Origin: Terriglobales bacterium
GTDB taxonomy: Bacteria > Acidobacteriota > Terriglobia > Terriglobales > Acidobacteriaceae
Assembly: GCA_015655585.1 (NCBI GenBank)
Contig: JAATEV010000068.1
Coordinates: forward strand, 18,215-82,214
Length of the DNA: 64,000 nt
Reading direction: 5' to 3'
In this document: piece after piece, positions 44,925-53,797 of the stretch
Layout: every line of letters starts with the position of its first letter
How positions within the stretch are numbered: the stretch's first letter is position 1
The notes under the pieces: model-generated
The model's database searches: none
What the model was told of the DNA's origin: nothing
The model's input: only the letters and a program-made list of their open reading frames with translations
Program-made: the position numbers and the translations under genes

Positions 44925-46400
44925 ATGCGTCGGATGAGCCGTGCTGTGCTGTTTCTTCTTTTTGTCGGTTTGCTTGGCGGGGTGGGTCAGGCGGAGACGC
45001 CGGAGAATGCGGATGTGGCTGAGCTGAAGAAGACCGTGCAAGAGCTGGCGGCTCGGGTGAGTGTGCTGGAGGAGGAGTTGCACCGGGAGCGTGGGGCTCG
45101 TTCGGTGGCAGAAAGCGGTGATGCCGCTCGGGTGGTTCCTGCGGCTTATACGGCGGAGGTTCGTCATGGCGTGGAAGATATTTCGAGCAGCGCGGGAGTA
45201 GCGGCTTATGTGCCGGTTGGTGTTACGAATACGCAGACGGCTGCGAGGAATGCTGCGGCGGTGTTGCCCTCTACGCTGCCGGGTGGGGCTACGCTGAACT
45301 ATCAGCTTGATGGGTACTACGGGTATGACTTCAATCATCCGATTGGGAGGGTGGAGTATCTGCGGGCTTATGACGTTTTGAGCAATGCATTCAGCATCAA
45401 CCAGGCGGGCGTGGTGTTGGCTCTGGACCCGGATGTGGCGGCGGGGCGGCGGTATGGCGTGAGGCTGGATTTGCAGTTCGGGCAGGCTACGGAGACGCTG
45501 CAGGGGAGTCCGCAGAACGAGCCGCGACCGGAGATCTACAGGAACATCTTTCAGGCTTATGGGACGTATGTGGTTCCGCTGGGCAAGGGGCTGACGGTGG
45601 ATGTGGGCAAGTGGTCGAGCTCGCTGGGGATCGAGGGGAACTATACGAAGGACCAGATGAATTATTCGCGGTCGTTCTACTTTGATTATTTGCCCTTCTA
45701 CCATGCGGGGGTGAGGGCCAGCTATAAGGTGAATGACAGGCTTACGGCGAACTATTGGCTGGTGAATGGGACGGACCAGTCGGAGCCTACGAACTCTTAT
45801 AAGGACGAGTTGTTTGGGTGGACGGCGCAGCCTACGAAGAAGACTCTGTGGAACTTCAACTACTACGTGGGGCAGGACCATCCGGATGCGGTGGCGGCTG
45901 CGGGATGCGCGGCCCCGGTGCAGCCGGGGCTCTGTTTGCAGCAGGTGAATCCGGCTCCGGATGGGAAGACGCATATCTTCGACAGCTACGTGACGTGGAA
46001 TGCTACGCCGAAGCTGACGTTCGCGGTGGAGGGGGATTATGTGATCGCGCGGCTGTGGAGGAATGCGGCTCCGGGTGAGTCGTCGGCTCCTTCGCATGTG
46101 AGCGGCGGGGCGGCTTATGCGCGGTATCAGATGAGGCCGAGGATGGCGGTGGCGGCTCGGAGTGAGTATCTGTCAGATCGGGGTGGGTTGTTCAGCGGGA
46201 CTACGCAGGCGCTGAAGGAGTTTACGGGGACTTATGAGTATAGGTTCGGCGAGGGATTTTTGACGCGGGTGGAGTATCGGCGGGTCTGGAGCAATGTTCC
46301 GTTCTTTTTGACGAATAGGCTGGGAGTGCTGGCTGGGAGTCAGCCTACGCTGACGATGGGGATGGTTTGGTGGTCGGGTGGGAAGCAGGGGGTGTGGTAG
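44925..46400 (+). CDS. Outer-membrane beta-barrel protein (BBP2/porin-like)
   Basis: About 491 residues. ATG 44925 has GAGGAG 8 nt upstream and opens a signal peptide ending near GQAE. A short coiled coil (about 28-55, NADVAELKKTVQELAARVSV) is followed by a large barrel with aromatic-rich strands (YQLDGYYGYDFNHP, LTANYWLVNGTDQSEP, LWNFNYYVGQDHP), typical of the outer-membrane beta-barrel family called BBP2 in acidobacteria and planctomycetes. Probably a porin. Its 3' end overlaps the convergent RAYT gene by 56 bp. Substrate unknown. Confidence 0.75.
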   Translation: MRRMSRAVLFLLFVGLLGGVGQAETPENADVAELKKTVQELAARVSVLEEELHRERGARSVAESGDAARVVPAAYTAEVRHGVEDISSSAGVAAYVPVGVTNTQTAARNAAAVLPSTLPGGATLNYQLDGYYGYDFNHPIGRVEYLRAYDVLSNAFSINQAGVVLALDPDVAAGRRYGVRLDLQFGQATETLQGSPQNEPRPEIYRNIFQAYGTYVVPLGKGLTVDVGKWSSSLGIEGNYTKDQMNYSRSFYFDYLPFYHAGVRASYKVNDRLTANYWLVNGTDQSEPTNSYKDELFGWTAQPTKKTLWNFNYYVGQDHPDAVAAAGCAAPVQPGLCLQQVNPAPDGKTHIFDSYVTWNATPKLTFAVEGDYVIARLWRNAAPGESSAPSHVSGGAAYARYQMRPRMAVAARSEYLSDRGGLFSGTTQALKEFTGTYEYRFGEGFLTRVEYRRVWSNVPFFLTNRLGVLAGSQPTLTMGMVWWSGGKQGVW

Positions 46401-46827
46401 GGATGGGGTTGATGCGGTTTTCGTAAAGAGTATGGACGTGGGGATACTCTGCGTAGTTTTTGCGAGCTGGGTTATTGGCTATGTACTGGCGTTGATTGTG
46501 GAAGTCTTCGCTGTCTCGGATGCGGTGTTCGTGATGGCCGGGGTGCCAGATCTCTCCTGCGGATTGTTCGCGGATGGCGAAGGAGTAGCCGCCTTTGATG
46601 AATTGTACGCACCGAGATGTTGATTGGTCGATGGCTGGAGTGATGAGGACGTGGACGTGATCGGGCATGACTACAAAGGCGTGGAGTTGGAAGCGGCCTT
46701 GATCTCGATAGCGGAAGAGGGTTTCTATGAAGAGATCTGCGTTGGTGGTTTTCTGGAAGTGGCGATGGCTTTTGTAGGTGGAGATCGTTATGGCGTATGT
46801 GTTTAACTTCTGGCGAATTATGGCCAT
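46345..46827 (-). CDS. REP-associated tyrosine transposase (RAYT)
   Basis: 160 residues, Y1/HUH family. The HUH motif lies in FVVMPDHVHVLITPA and the catalytic Tyr in FHNQRQYIANNPARKNYAEY, as in RAYT proteins. RAYTs act on REP palindromes. A two-palindrome REP unit lies directly upstream (46832-46907) and a related one at 44433-44507, so enzyme and substrates sit together. The C-terminal 20 residues are Pro/Thr/Ser-rich and overlap the end of the barrel gene. It appears intact. Confidence 0.88.
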   Translation of the reverse strand: MAIIRQKLNTYAITISTYKSHRHFQKTTNADLFIETLFRYRDQGRFQLHAFVVMPDHVHVLITPAIDQSTSRCVQFIKGGYSFAIREQSAGEIWHPGHHEHRIRDSEDFHNQRQYIANNPARKNYAEYPHVHTLYENRINPIPTTPPASHPTTKPSPSSA

Positions 46828-46831
46828 GACA

Positions 46832-46907
46832 GAAAGGCATACCCCAGGGGCTAAAGCCCCTTTCTTTTGGCAATTTTGAAGTCCAAGGCTAAAGCCTTGG
46901 AGTACCT
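46832..46907. repeat. REP pair (BIME-like) beside the RAYT gene
   Basis: ATACCCCAGGGGCT-AA-AGCCCC at about 46839-46860, then CCAAGGCT-AA-AGCCTTGG at 46883-46900. The whole unit matches 44433-44507 in order and spacing. Confidence 0.85.
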
Positions 46908-46942
46908 AGATGCAAAGGCAAAGGCAAAGGCAAAGGCAAAGC
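46908..46942. repeat. Hexamer tandem repeat
   Basis: About five copies of AAAGGC just downstream of the REP pair. Single or double copies of the same hexamer occur next to repeats at 22.4, 44.6 and 44.8 kb. Confidence 0.8.
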
Positions 46943-46982
46943 TACGACAAAACGATGTGCTAGTGCAGCGATTCTGAGTTCG

Positions 46983-48209
46983 TTAGCTGTATTTGAGCCA
47001 GCGCATGATTTCGGAGAGGTTGGGTTTTTTGCCGTACATGAGGACGCCTACCCGGTAGATGCGGCTGGCTACCCAGAGGATCGCGAGGATCGTGAAGGTC
47101 ATGAGGGCGAAGGAGAGCCCGATCTGCCAGGCGGGAACCGTGGTGAGGGAAATGCGGAAGTTCATCAGCAGGGGGCTGCAGAAGGGGATGAGCGAGACGA
47201 TCTGCGCGAGGGTGGAGTTGGGCGCGGGAACGATGACGAAGAGCATCAACATGCAGAAGCCCAGAGGCATGACGAGGAACATGTTGAGCTGCTGGAGCTC
47301 CTGTTCGGAGTTGGTCATGGCTCCGAGCGCGGCGGCGATGCTGGAGTAGAGAAGGAAGCCGAAGATGAAGTAGGCGACGAAGAAGAAGATCTGCGTAGCG
47401 CTGATGGGAGCGTGGCCTCCGTGGGTGAGGCTGGCGGCGAGGGGAGTGGAGCCGAGGAGTGCGGCGGCGAGCATCCAGACGGCGATCTGGGTGAGACCTA
47501 CGGAGCCTACGCCGAGAATCTTTCCGGCTAGCATCTCTTCCGGCTTGATGGTGGCCAGCATGACCTCGAAGATGCGGGAGGTTTTTTCTTCGATGATGGA
47601 GCGAGCGGTGTTCATGCCGTAGAGCATGATGACCATATACATGAGGAAGAAGAGGAGATAGGCGGCCCCGAAGGCGGTGCGGCTGTCGCCGGTCTTGCTG
47701 GTGTCAATGACGACGGGGGCCATGAGGGAGTCGATGGCGGATGCTCCCATGCCCTCGTGGACGAGACCTTCGCGAGTGAGGGTGTTGCGGATGGAGTTGC
47801 TGAGGGTGTTTTGTGTGGCAAGATCACCGGCGGAACGGGGGATGTAGGAGAAAGTAGGACGGGCGTTGGCTTGTGTGGGTGATGTGACCCAGAGATAGCC
47901 GGTCAGGTCGCCGTCTTTGGTCTTGAGGTCGTTGTTGAGACGGGTGCGCACTGCATCAGAGGGAGTCAAAAGATCGACGGTCATGCGATTTCTGCCGGTC
48001 TGGAGCTCGTGCTTGAGATCGGCGGCGAATGTGGGATCGGCGGAGACGATGGCTACGTGCGAAGAGAACTTGGCACGTGAGGTGAGATAGCTGCTGCCGA
48101 AGACGAAAATGCCCATGACGATGGGGATGAGGATGGTGGCGATGAGGAAGGCGCGGGTGCGGATGCGTTCGAGATATTCGCGCCGGGCGATGAGCCAGAT
48201 GTTATGCAC
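46983..48209 (-). CDS. ABC-2 type exporter permease (NatB-like)
   Basis: 408 residues from GTG 48209, overlapping the ATPase gene by 8 bp. One N-terminal helix (about 18-40, RAFLIATILIPIVMGIFVFG), a periplasmic domain (about 45-190), then five or six helices including YLLFFLMYMVIMLYGMNTAR, followed by SIIEEKTSRIFEVMLATIKP, the ABC-2 signature of NatB/YhaP exporters. Exports an ion, drug or lipid; the NatAB sodium exporter is the best-studied relative. Works with the ATPase encoded just upstream. Confidence 0.88.
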   Translation of the reverse strand: MHNIWLIARREYLERIRTRAFLIATILIPIVMGIFVFGSSYLTSRAKFSSHVAIVSADPTFAADLKHELQTGRNRMTVDLLTPSDAVRTRLNNDLKTKDGDLTGYLWVTSPTQANARPTFSYIPRSAGDLATQNTLSNSIRNTLTREGLVHEGMGASAIDSLMAPVVIDTSKTGDSRTAFGAAYLLFFLMYMVIMLYGMNTARSIIEEKTSRIFEVMLATIKPEEMLAGKILGVGSVGLTQIAVWMLAAALLGSTPLAASLTHGGHAPISATQIFFFVAYFIFGFLLYSSIAAALGAMTNSEQELQQLNMFLVMPLGFCMLMLFVIVPAPNSTLAQIVSLIPFCSPLLMNFRISLTTVPAWQIGLSFALMTFTILAILWVASRIYRVGVLMYGKKPNLSEIMRWLKYS

Positions 48210-49134
48210 GGATGGGTTCTCCGGCCTGCATGGCGCGGGCGCTCTCGGTGACTTTCTCGATGAAGATCTCTTCGAGGGTGGGCTCCATGACTTCGAAGCG
48301 GGTGATGCGGGTGCCGTTCTGGACGGCGGAGGCCAGGAGCTGCTGCGCGTCGGCTCCTTCGCGGAGATGAAGCTCGGCGTGGCCTTCGTAGTTTTTGGAT
48401 TCGGCCACGGCCGGGTGATTGAGGAAGTTGGCATCGCCGGTGAAGTGGATGACGACGCGGTTGGCCGGGTAGCGGGACTTGATCTCGCGCATGGAGCCGG
48501 AGAGGATGAGGCGGCTGTTGTGGATGAGGCAGATGTTGTCGCAGAGCTTCTCGACCTGATCCATGCGGTGGGTGGAGAAGAGGATGGTGCGGCCTTGTTT
48601 GCGGAGGTCGAGAAGAGTGTCCATGAGGAGGACGGCGTTGACGGGATCGAGGCCGCTGAAGGGCTCGTCCATGATGATGAGGTCGGGCTCGTGGAGGAGG
48701 GTGGAGATGAACTGAATCTTCTGCTGCATCCCCTTGGAGAGCTCTTCGGTCTTTTTGTGGATGGCGGGGGTGATTTCGAGGCGCTCGGCCCACATGTGAG
48801 CCCGCTTTGACGCGGTTTGCGCGTCCAGCCCGCGGAGCTGGCCGAGGAAGATGAGCTGCTCCATGACCTTCATCTTTTTATAGAGGCCGCGCTCTTCCGG
48901 CAGGTAGCCGACGCGCTGGAGTAGCTCTCGGCGGAAGGGCTGGCCGAAGAGGCTGACGGTGCCGGAGTCAGGCACCGTAATGCCGATCATCATGCGGATG
49001 CTGGAGGTCTTGCCGGAGCCGTTGGGGCCGAGGAGGCCGAACATGCTGCCGGGCTCGATGGTGAAGCTGAGGTCTGCTACGGCGATCTTGGTGTCGTAGG
49101 CTTTGCGGACGTGTTGCAGTTCTACGATGGGCAT
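48202..49134 (-). CDS. ABC exporter ATPase (NatA-like)
   Basis: 310 residues from ATG 49134. Walker A GLLGPNGSGKTSSIRMM, signature region TEELSKGMQQKIQFISTLLH, Walker B PDLIIMDEPFSGLDPVN and the H-loop ILFSTHRMDQ are complete. The extra C-terminal domain (about 225-310, ending FEVMEPTLEEIFIEKV) is typical of ATPases that pair with ABC-2 permeases. First gene of the two-gene exporter operon. Confidence 0.93.
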   Translation of the reverse strand: MPIVELQHVRKAYDTKIAVADLSFTIEPGSMFGLLGPNGSGKTSSIRMMIGITVPDSGTVSLFGQPFRRELLQRVGYLPEERGLYKKMKVMEQLIFLGQLRGLDAQTASKRAHMWAERLEITPAIHKKTEELSKGMQQKIQFISTLLHEPDLIIMDEPFSGLDPVNAVLLMDTLLDLRKQGRTILFSTHRMDQVEKLCDNICLIHNSRLILSGSMREIKSRYPANRVVIHFTGDANFLNHPAVAESKNYEGHAELHLREGADAQQLLASAVQNGTRITRFEVMEPTLEEIFIEKVTESARAMQAGEPIRA

Positions 49135-49222
49135 GGTTTGGGCTGCTTCTGGGTCAAGTTTATCAGGCGTCCTGCCGGACAGGCCGCCTGCGCGGCGAGC
49201 GGGCGTTTCACGCCTTTTTGTT

Positions 49223-49292
49223 GCTTCGCATGGGCCTCCCGTTGGTCGGCTGGAGAATTTTTCTTCCGACCAACGGGAGGCCCATGCGAAGC
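49223..49292. repeat. 27-bp perfect inverted repeat
   Basis: Arms 49223-49249 and 49266-49292 (outer end GCTTCGCATGGGCCTCCCGT) with a 16-nt loop. It lies after the MFS stop codon and before the ABC ATPase start. It could end the MFS transcript, but its size suggests a mobile palindrome. Confidence 0.85.
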
Positions 49293-49335
49293 TCGGCACA
49301 GCACGAAGTGCCGCCCGCCCGGCGTCAGGGCGCTT

Positions 49336-50565
49336 TTAGAGGATGGAAAGCTCCTCTACGATGCGGTCGTCGCGGTGTTTACGGTCCAGACGGGCAGAGA
49401 TGAGGGCCAGGACCAGCGTAACGAAGGTGACGATGCCGCTGGCGATGGGGAGCTGGCGGTAGCCGAATCCGGCGGTGAGCATCATGCCGCCGAGAGTGGC
49501 TCCGGTGGCGTTACCGAAGTTGAAGGCTCCCTGATTGAGAGTGGAGGCGAGGTTGGGTGCGGCGGAGGCGTGGTCTACGATGCGGGACTGGAGAGGGGCT
49601 CCGGCGGCGAACTGGATGGCTCCCCAGACGAGGATGGTTGCAATGGCGGGGACGATGTGGGGCTCGGCGTAGATGAGGACGATGAGGGAAGCAATGAGGG
49701 CGATGAGAGCGGAGACGAGGAAGGCGGTGGGACGCCAGTCGCTGAGGGCTCCGCCGACCAGATTGCCGATGGTGATGCCTACTCCGAAGAGGAGGAGGGT
49801 GAGGGTGACGACGCGGGGGGAGACGTGGGTGACGGTGAGAAGCATGGGGGCGACGTAGGTGAAGACGCAGAAGAGAGAGACGGAGGTGAGGGTGCTCATA
49901 GCGAGGACCAGCAGGACTTGTGGCTTGCGGAGGACGTGGAACTCGTGGATGAGGCTTCCGGAAGCTGCGGACGACTGTTTGGGGACGAGGAAGGCTACGG
50001 CCACGGCGGCGGCGATGCCGATGGGAACGATGGCCCAGAAGGCGGCTCGCCAGCCATAGGCCTGTCCCAGAGCGGTTCCGGCGGGGACGCCGAGGACGTT
50101 GGCTAGAGTGAGACCGGAGAACATGAGGGCGATGGCCTGGGCCCGCTGGTTGCGGGGGACGAGGTTGGCGGCTACGACGCTGCCGATGCCGAAGAAGGCT
50201 CCGTGGCAGAGGGCGGTGAGGACGCGGGCGGCGAAGAGGAGATTGTAAGTGGGCGCAGTGGCGCAGGCGAGGTTACCTAATATGAAGATGCCTAGCAGGA
50301 GCAGGAGCGCGGTCTTGCGTTCGAGCCGCGAGGTGGCGATGGCCACGAGAGGCGCGCCGATGGTGACGGAGAGCGCGTAGCCGGTGACGAGGGCTCCGGC
50401 TTTGGGGATGCTTACGTGGAAGTCCTGCGAGAGATTGGGCAGGAGGCCCATGATGATGAACTCGGTGGTTCCGATGCCGAAGGCGGCTACAGCGAGGGCC
50501 ATGAGCGGCGTGTGGAGGAGGAGGTGTTTACGAACGGGTTCGGTGCTGATGCCAGCGGATGCCAT
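49336..50565 (-). CDS. MFS transporter, DHA1 family (AraJ-like)
   Basis: 409 residues, 12 hydrophobic helices. AAFGIGTTEFIIMGLLPNLS in helix 1 and ALVTGYALSVTIGAPLVAIA with ATSRLERKTALLLLLGIFIL match the DHA1 drug/sugar efflux branch (AraJ, YdhP, sugar efflux). The motif-A-like loop follows helix 2. Proton-driven efflux; substrate unknown. The start at 50565 gives a short cytosolic N-terminus. Divergent from recG across 71 bp. Confidence 0.88.
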   Translation of the reverse strand: MASAGISTEPVRKHLLLHTPLMALAVAAFGIGTTEFIIMGLLPNLSQDFHVSIPKAGALVTGYALSVTIGAPLVAIATSRLERKTALLLLLGIFILGNLACATAPTYNLLFAARVLTALCHGAFFGIGSVVAANLVPRNQRAQAIALMFSGLTLANVLGVPAGTALGQAYGWRAAFWAIVPIGIAAAVAVAFLVPKQSSAASGSLIHEFHVLRKPQVLLVLAMSTLTSVSLFCVFTYVAPMLLTVTHVSPRVVTLTLLLFGVGITIGNLVGGALSDWRPTAFLVSALIALIASLIVLIYAEPHIVPAIATILVWGAIQFAAGAPLQSRIVDHASAAPNLASTLNQGAFNFGNATGATLGGMMLTAGFGYRQLPIASGIVTFVTLVLALISARLDRKHRDDRIVEELSIL

Positions 50566-50636
50566 TCTTTTATTCGAACATAAGCTCTGTCGAGGGGTGA
50601 AGTTTTCGCGGTGGCTATTCTTGGTAGCATCGGTCT

Positions 50637-53069
50637 GTGCTGGAACTTTCTACACCTGTGAAATATGTGAAGCGCGTGGGAGAACGCGTGGCCGCCGAGC
50701 TGGCAAAGCGCGGCGTGGAGACGGTGGAGGACCTGCTGTATCATCTGCCGTTTCGGTACGAGGACCGGCTGAACCCGATGCCTATGAGTGAGCTGAAGGC
50801 CGGGACGATGGCTTCGGTGATCGGCGAGGTGAGGGGCACGGCTCTGTTGCAGACGAAGAGTATGCCGCTGTTCGAGATCACGGTGGGGCAGGGACTGCAT
50901 ACGGTGAAGGCGATGTGGTTTCGCGGGACTTACCTGCGGGACAAGTTCCATGCGGGGCAGATGGTGGCTCTGTATGGAAAGCTGGAGGCTTCGCGGAGCA
51001 GCGCGGGGAAGTTCAAGATGATTCAGCCGCAATGGGAGGCTCTGCCGAGCGGGGTGGGCGAGGATGCGGAGTTCTCCATGCTGGAGGTGGGGCGGATTGT
51101 GCCGGTGTATGAGACGCTGGGCGGCACGACGGCGTGGGGGGCGAAGCTGGGGTCGAAGTGGCTGCGGCGGGTGATCTGGGCTTTGTTTGAGGAGTTGGAG
51201 GCTGGGGTGGGGAAAGCGGACTCCTCGGCTGCGCCTCGGAGTGACGCACAGGGGGAGCCGCTTGAGGCTTTAGAGACGCTGCCTGCGGCTTTGCGGGAGA
51301 GGTTGAAGCTGCCGGAGCGGCTGGCGGCTTTGAAGGCAGTGCATTTTCCTGAGGCGGGGACTCCGATGACGGAGCTGATGTCGGCGAGTTCTCCGGGGCA
51401 TCGGCGGCTGGTGTTTGAGGAGCTGTTTTATCTGGAGCTGGGGCTGGAGCTGAAGCGGCGGCGGATGCGCGAGCGCGAAGGGATTGCGTTTGCCACGAAC
51501 GAGGTCGTTCGGAAGGCGTTGAAACAGGTGCTGCCGTTTCATCCGACGGGAGTGCAGAAGCGCGTGCTGGGCGAGATTGCGGGCGATATGCGGCGGCCGC
51601 AGCCTATGCGGAGGTTGCTGCAGGGCGATGTGGGAAGTGGCAAGACGATTGTGGCGATGCAGGCGGCTCTGGTGGCGATTGAGAATGGGTATCAGGCCGC
51701 GCTGATGGCTCCTACGGAGATTCTGGCTACGCAGCATTATCTTGGGGCGCGGAAGCTGCTGGGGAGCGTGGTTTCGCCGCGGACGGGGCGGCCTTACCGG
51801 GTGACTCTGCTGACGGGATCGCTGGATGAGGCTACAAAGCGCCAGGCTCGGGGGAGGATTTTTCGCGGAGAGACCGATCTGGCTATTGGGACGCACGCGC
51901 TGATCGAGGACAAGGTTGATTTTGAGAATCTTGGGCTCGTGATCGTGGATGAGCAGCATCGATTCGGCGTGCAGCAGCGGTTCAAGCTGATGAAGAAAGA
52001 TACAGCTCTTGACCCGGATGTGCTGGTGATGACGGCTACGCCGATTCCGCGGACGCTGGCGCTTACGCTGTATGGGGATCTGGAGGCTAGCGTGATCGAT
52101 GAGCTGCCGCCGGGACGGACTCCGGTGGTGACGCGGCGGACTACGGCGGAGCGGGCGGGAGATGTGTGGGATTTTGTGCGTAAACAGGTTACACAAGGGC
52201 GGCAGGCCTATATTGTGTATCCCGTGATCGAAGGGGCCAAGGACGATCAGCCGGAGCTGGACTTTCCGCAGGATGACGAGAGCGATGCGGAAGCGGGTAG
52301 GAAAGCAGATTCCTCCGCTTCGCTGCGGAATGACAAACCTGTCGCACTGCGCAGAGGGAAAAAGGCGGCGGGAGACAGTGATGCTCAGGGCCGCAAGACC
52401 GGAGCTACGAGCAAACGCAAGACGCCTAAGACGGAGAAACTGTTTGAGCCGAAGAAGGCTTTGCGGGCAGCTACGGAGATGTATGAGGAGTTGAAGCAGG
52501 GGGCGCTGGAGGGGCTTCGGCTGGGGCTGCTGCATGGCCGGTTGAGCGCGGACGAGAAAGAAGTGACGATGCGGCGGTTTCAGCGCGGCGAGATCGACGT
52601 GCTGATTGCGACGACGGTGATCGAAGTGGGCGTGGATGTACCGAACGCTTCGGTGATGGTGATTGAACATGCGGAGCGGTTTGGGCTGGCACAGATGCAC
52701 CAGTTGCGCGGGCGCGTGGGACGCGGCGCGGCGAAGAGCTTCTGCATCCTGATGACGGGTGAGCGGGTAAGCGAGCAGGCCGAGGCCCGTCTAGATGCGA
52801 TGGTCCGGACGCAGAATGGATTTGAACTGGCGGAGCTTGACCTGCAACAGCGAGGGCCGGGAGAGTTCTTCGGCACGCGGCAGGCGGGGTTGCCGGAGTT
52901 TCGCGTGGCGAACCTGGTCCGCGATCGCGCGATGCTGGAGCTGGCGAAGACGGAGGCGGCTCGGTTTGCCTCGGCTCCTGATCCGGCGATCTCGAAGGCG
53001 GAGCTGGAGGCTGTCTGGGCTCGGCTGAAGCAGCAGTGGCAGAGACGGTATGGGTTGGTGGAGGCTTGA
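50637..53069 (+). CDS. recG: ATP-dependent DNA helicase RecG with repeat-derived insertions
   Basis: 810 residues from GTG 50637, longer than the usual 690-770. RecG reverses stalled forks and processes Holliday junctions. Wedge domain at the N-terminus; Walker A LLQGDVGSGKTIVAMQAAL near residue 330; DEQH box at about 438-441; VMTATPIPRTLALTLYGD; helicase C domain with GRLSADEKEVTMRRF and the Q/GRAGR-type HQLRGRVGRG. Extra length comes from two low-complexity segments (about 192-206 and 555-605). Their DNA matches intergenic palindromic repeats. Neither interrupts a helicase motif, so the enzyme should work. Confidence 0.95.
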   Translation: MLELSTPVKYVKRVGERVAAELAKRGVETVEDLLYHLPFRYEDRLNPMPMSELKAGTMASVIGEVRGTALLQTKSMPLFEITVGQGLHTVKAMWFRGTYLRDKFHAGQMVALYGKLEASRSSAGKFKMIQPQWEALPSGVGEDAEFSMLEVGRIVPVYETLGGTTAWGAKLGSKWLRRVIWALFEELEAGVGKADSSAAPRSDAQGEPLEALETLPAALRERLKLPERLAALKAVHFPEAGTPMTELMSASSPGHRRLVFEELFYLELGLELKRRRMREREGIAFATNEVVRKALKQVLPFHPTGVQKRVLGEIAGDMRRPQPMRRLLQGDVGSGKTIVAMQAALVAIENGYQAALMAPTEILATQHYLGARKLLGSVVSPRTGRPYRVTLLTGSLDEATKRQARGRIFRGETDLAIGTHALIEDKVDFENLGLVIVDEQHRFGVQQRFKLMKKDTALDPDVLVMTATPIPRTLALTLYGDLEASVIDELPPGRTPVVTRRTTAERAGDVWDFVRKQVTQGRQAYIVYPVIEGAKDDQPELDFPQDDESDAEAGRKADSSASLRNDKPVALRRGKKAAGDSDAQGRKTGATSKRKTPKTEKLFEPKKALRAATEMYEELKQGALEGLRLGLLHGRLSADEKEVTMRRFQRGEIDVLIATTVIEVGVDVPNASVMVIEHAERFGLAQMHQLRGRVGRGAAKSFCILMTGERVSEQAEARLDAMVRTQNGFELAELDLQQRGPGEFFGTRQAGLPEFRVANLVRDRAMLELAKTEAARFASAPDPAISKAELEAVWARLKQQWQRRYGLVEA
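51211..51250. repeat. Palindromic repeat inside recG, copy 1
   Basis: GGAAAGCGGACTCCTCGGCT then GCGCCTCGGAGTGACGCAC, in frame as GKADSSAAPRSDA. Same unit as at 52300-52337. Confidence 0.75.
52300..52337. repeat. Palindromic repeat inside recG, copy 2
   Basis: GGAAAGCAGATTCCTCCGCT then TCGCTGCGGAATGACAAAC, in frame as RKADSSASLRNDK. A low-complexity Lys/Arg-rich stretch follows to about 52445. Confidence 0.75.
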
Positions 53070-53129
53070 GCTTTTAGAGAGACCCAACGCTAAAGAGGTT
53101 GCTGAAAAAAACAGTTGTGGCTTGGCAGA

Positions 53130-53335
53130 AAAAAGACCCGGGGCTGAAGCCCCTTTCTATTTGCATCATGTTTCGCAGGGCTAAAGCCCTGCGCTAATCC
53201 CAAAGACAGAGGCAGAGACTGTTTCAGCGGCCTCGATGTCAATAACCTCTTGACTATCCACACCTAGAAGAAAAAACATGTGGCGAAGAGAAACATGCGG
53301 CGCGGCTGAAGCCGCGCCCTTTCAAAGCGACATTT
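53130..53335. repeat. REP-like repeats downstream of recG
   Basis: GGGGCTGAAGCCCC (about 53140), then CAGGGCTAAAGCCCTG (about 53177-53192) as a pair, and a separate GGCGCGGCTGAAGCCGCGCC (about 53297-53316) followed by CTTTCAAAG. The last is of the same type as the copies at 2.0 and 4.5 kb. The surrounding 278-bp gap holds no gene. Confidence 0.75.
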
Positions 53336-53347
53336 CTTTCAGCGAGA

Positions 53348-53797
53348 TTACGAGGCTACGGCTACGGACGTCATGAGGCCGCTGAGATGATGCTGGGGCT
53401 GGGCGTGGATGACCTTTCTGGGGCCGCGCTTGCGGGCTACGAGGACGCGGATGCGCTCGATCATCTCGGCGGGCGAAGCGGCTCCCTTGGGGAGGAAGAC
53501 GTCGGCGTGGACGGCGCGGTCGAAGGCGTGGACTGTGCCGGAGACGATCATGGCGGGCAGGCCGGGCTGAAGCTGCTTGGCGCGGCGGACGAGCTCGTTG
53601 CCGTCCATCTGAGGCAGGAGGAGATCGCAGAGCAGGAGGTCGAGCGAGCCGGGAACTGCCTGTTCGATGTGCTCAAGAGCCTGCTGGGAGGTGGTGGTGG
53701 GGATGACGCGGTAGCCGCGGGTTTCGAGGAGGAAGGTGCGGACGGAGAGGGCTTGCTCGTTGTTGTCAACGCAGAGGATGGTCTTCTTGGGGCGCAT
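53348..53797 (-). CDS. Single-domain response regulator
   Basis: 149 residues; only a receiver domain. Phosphoacceptor Asp58 in DLLLCDLLLPQMDG, acidic pocket Asp11 in LCVDNNEQ (second acidic residue replaced by Asn), Ser86 and Lys104 (FLPKG) complete the site. The C-terminal 30 residues are unrelated and His/Gln-rich. No kinase gene or output domain is adjacent, so it probably works as a phosphorelay or protein-interaction module. Confidence 0.88.
   Translation of the reverse strand: MRPKKTILCVDNNEQALSVRTFLLETRGYRVIPTTTSQQALEHIEQAVPGSLDLLLCDLLLPQMDGNELVRRAKQLQPGLPAMIVSGTVHAFDRAVHADVFLPKGAASPAEMIERIRVLVARKRGPRKVIHAQPQHHLSGLMTSVAVAS

Noticed and set aside
46908..46942. CRISPR-like array
   Set aside because: The hexamer repeat has no spacers and no cas genes are present.
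49111..50106. Gly/Asp-rich plus-strand frame across the MFS gene and the 27-bp inverted repeat
   Set aside because: Composition is that of an antisense shadow, and no start signal is present.
51270..52700. Long open frame opposite recG
   Set aside because: Same shadow effect: Arg/Pro/His-rich, no domain, fully inside a clear gene.
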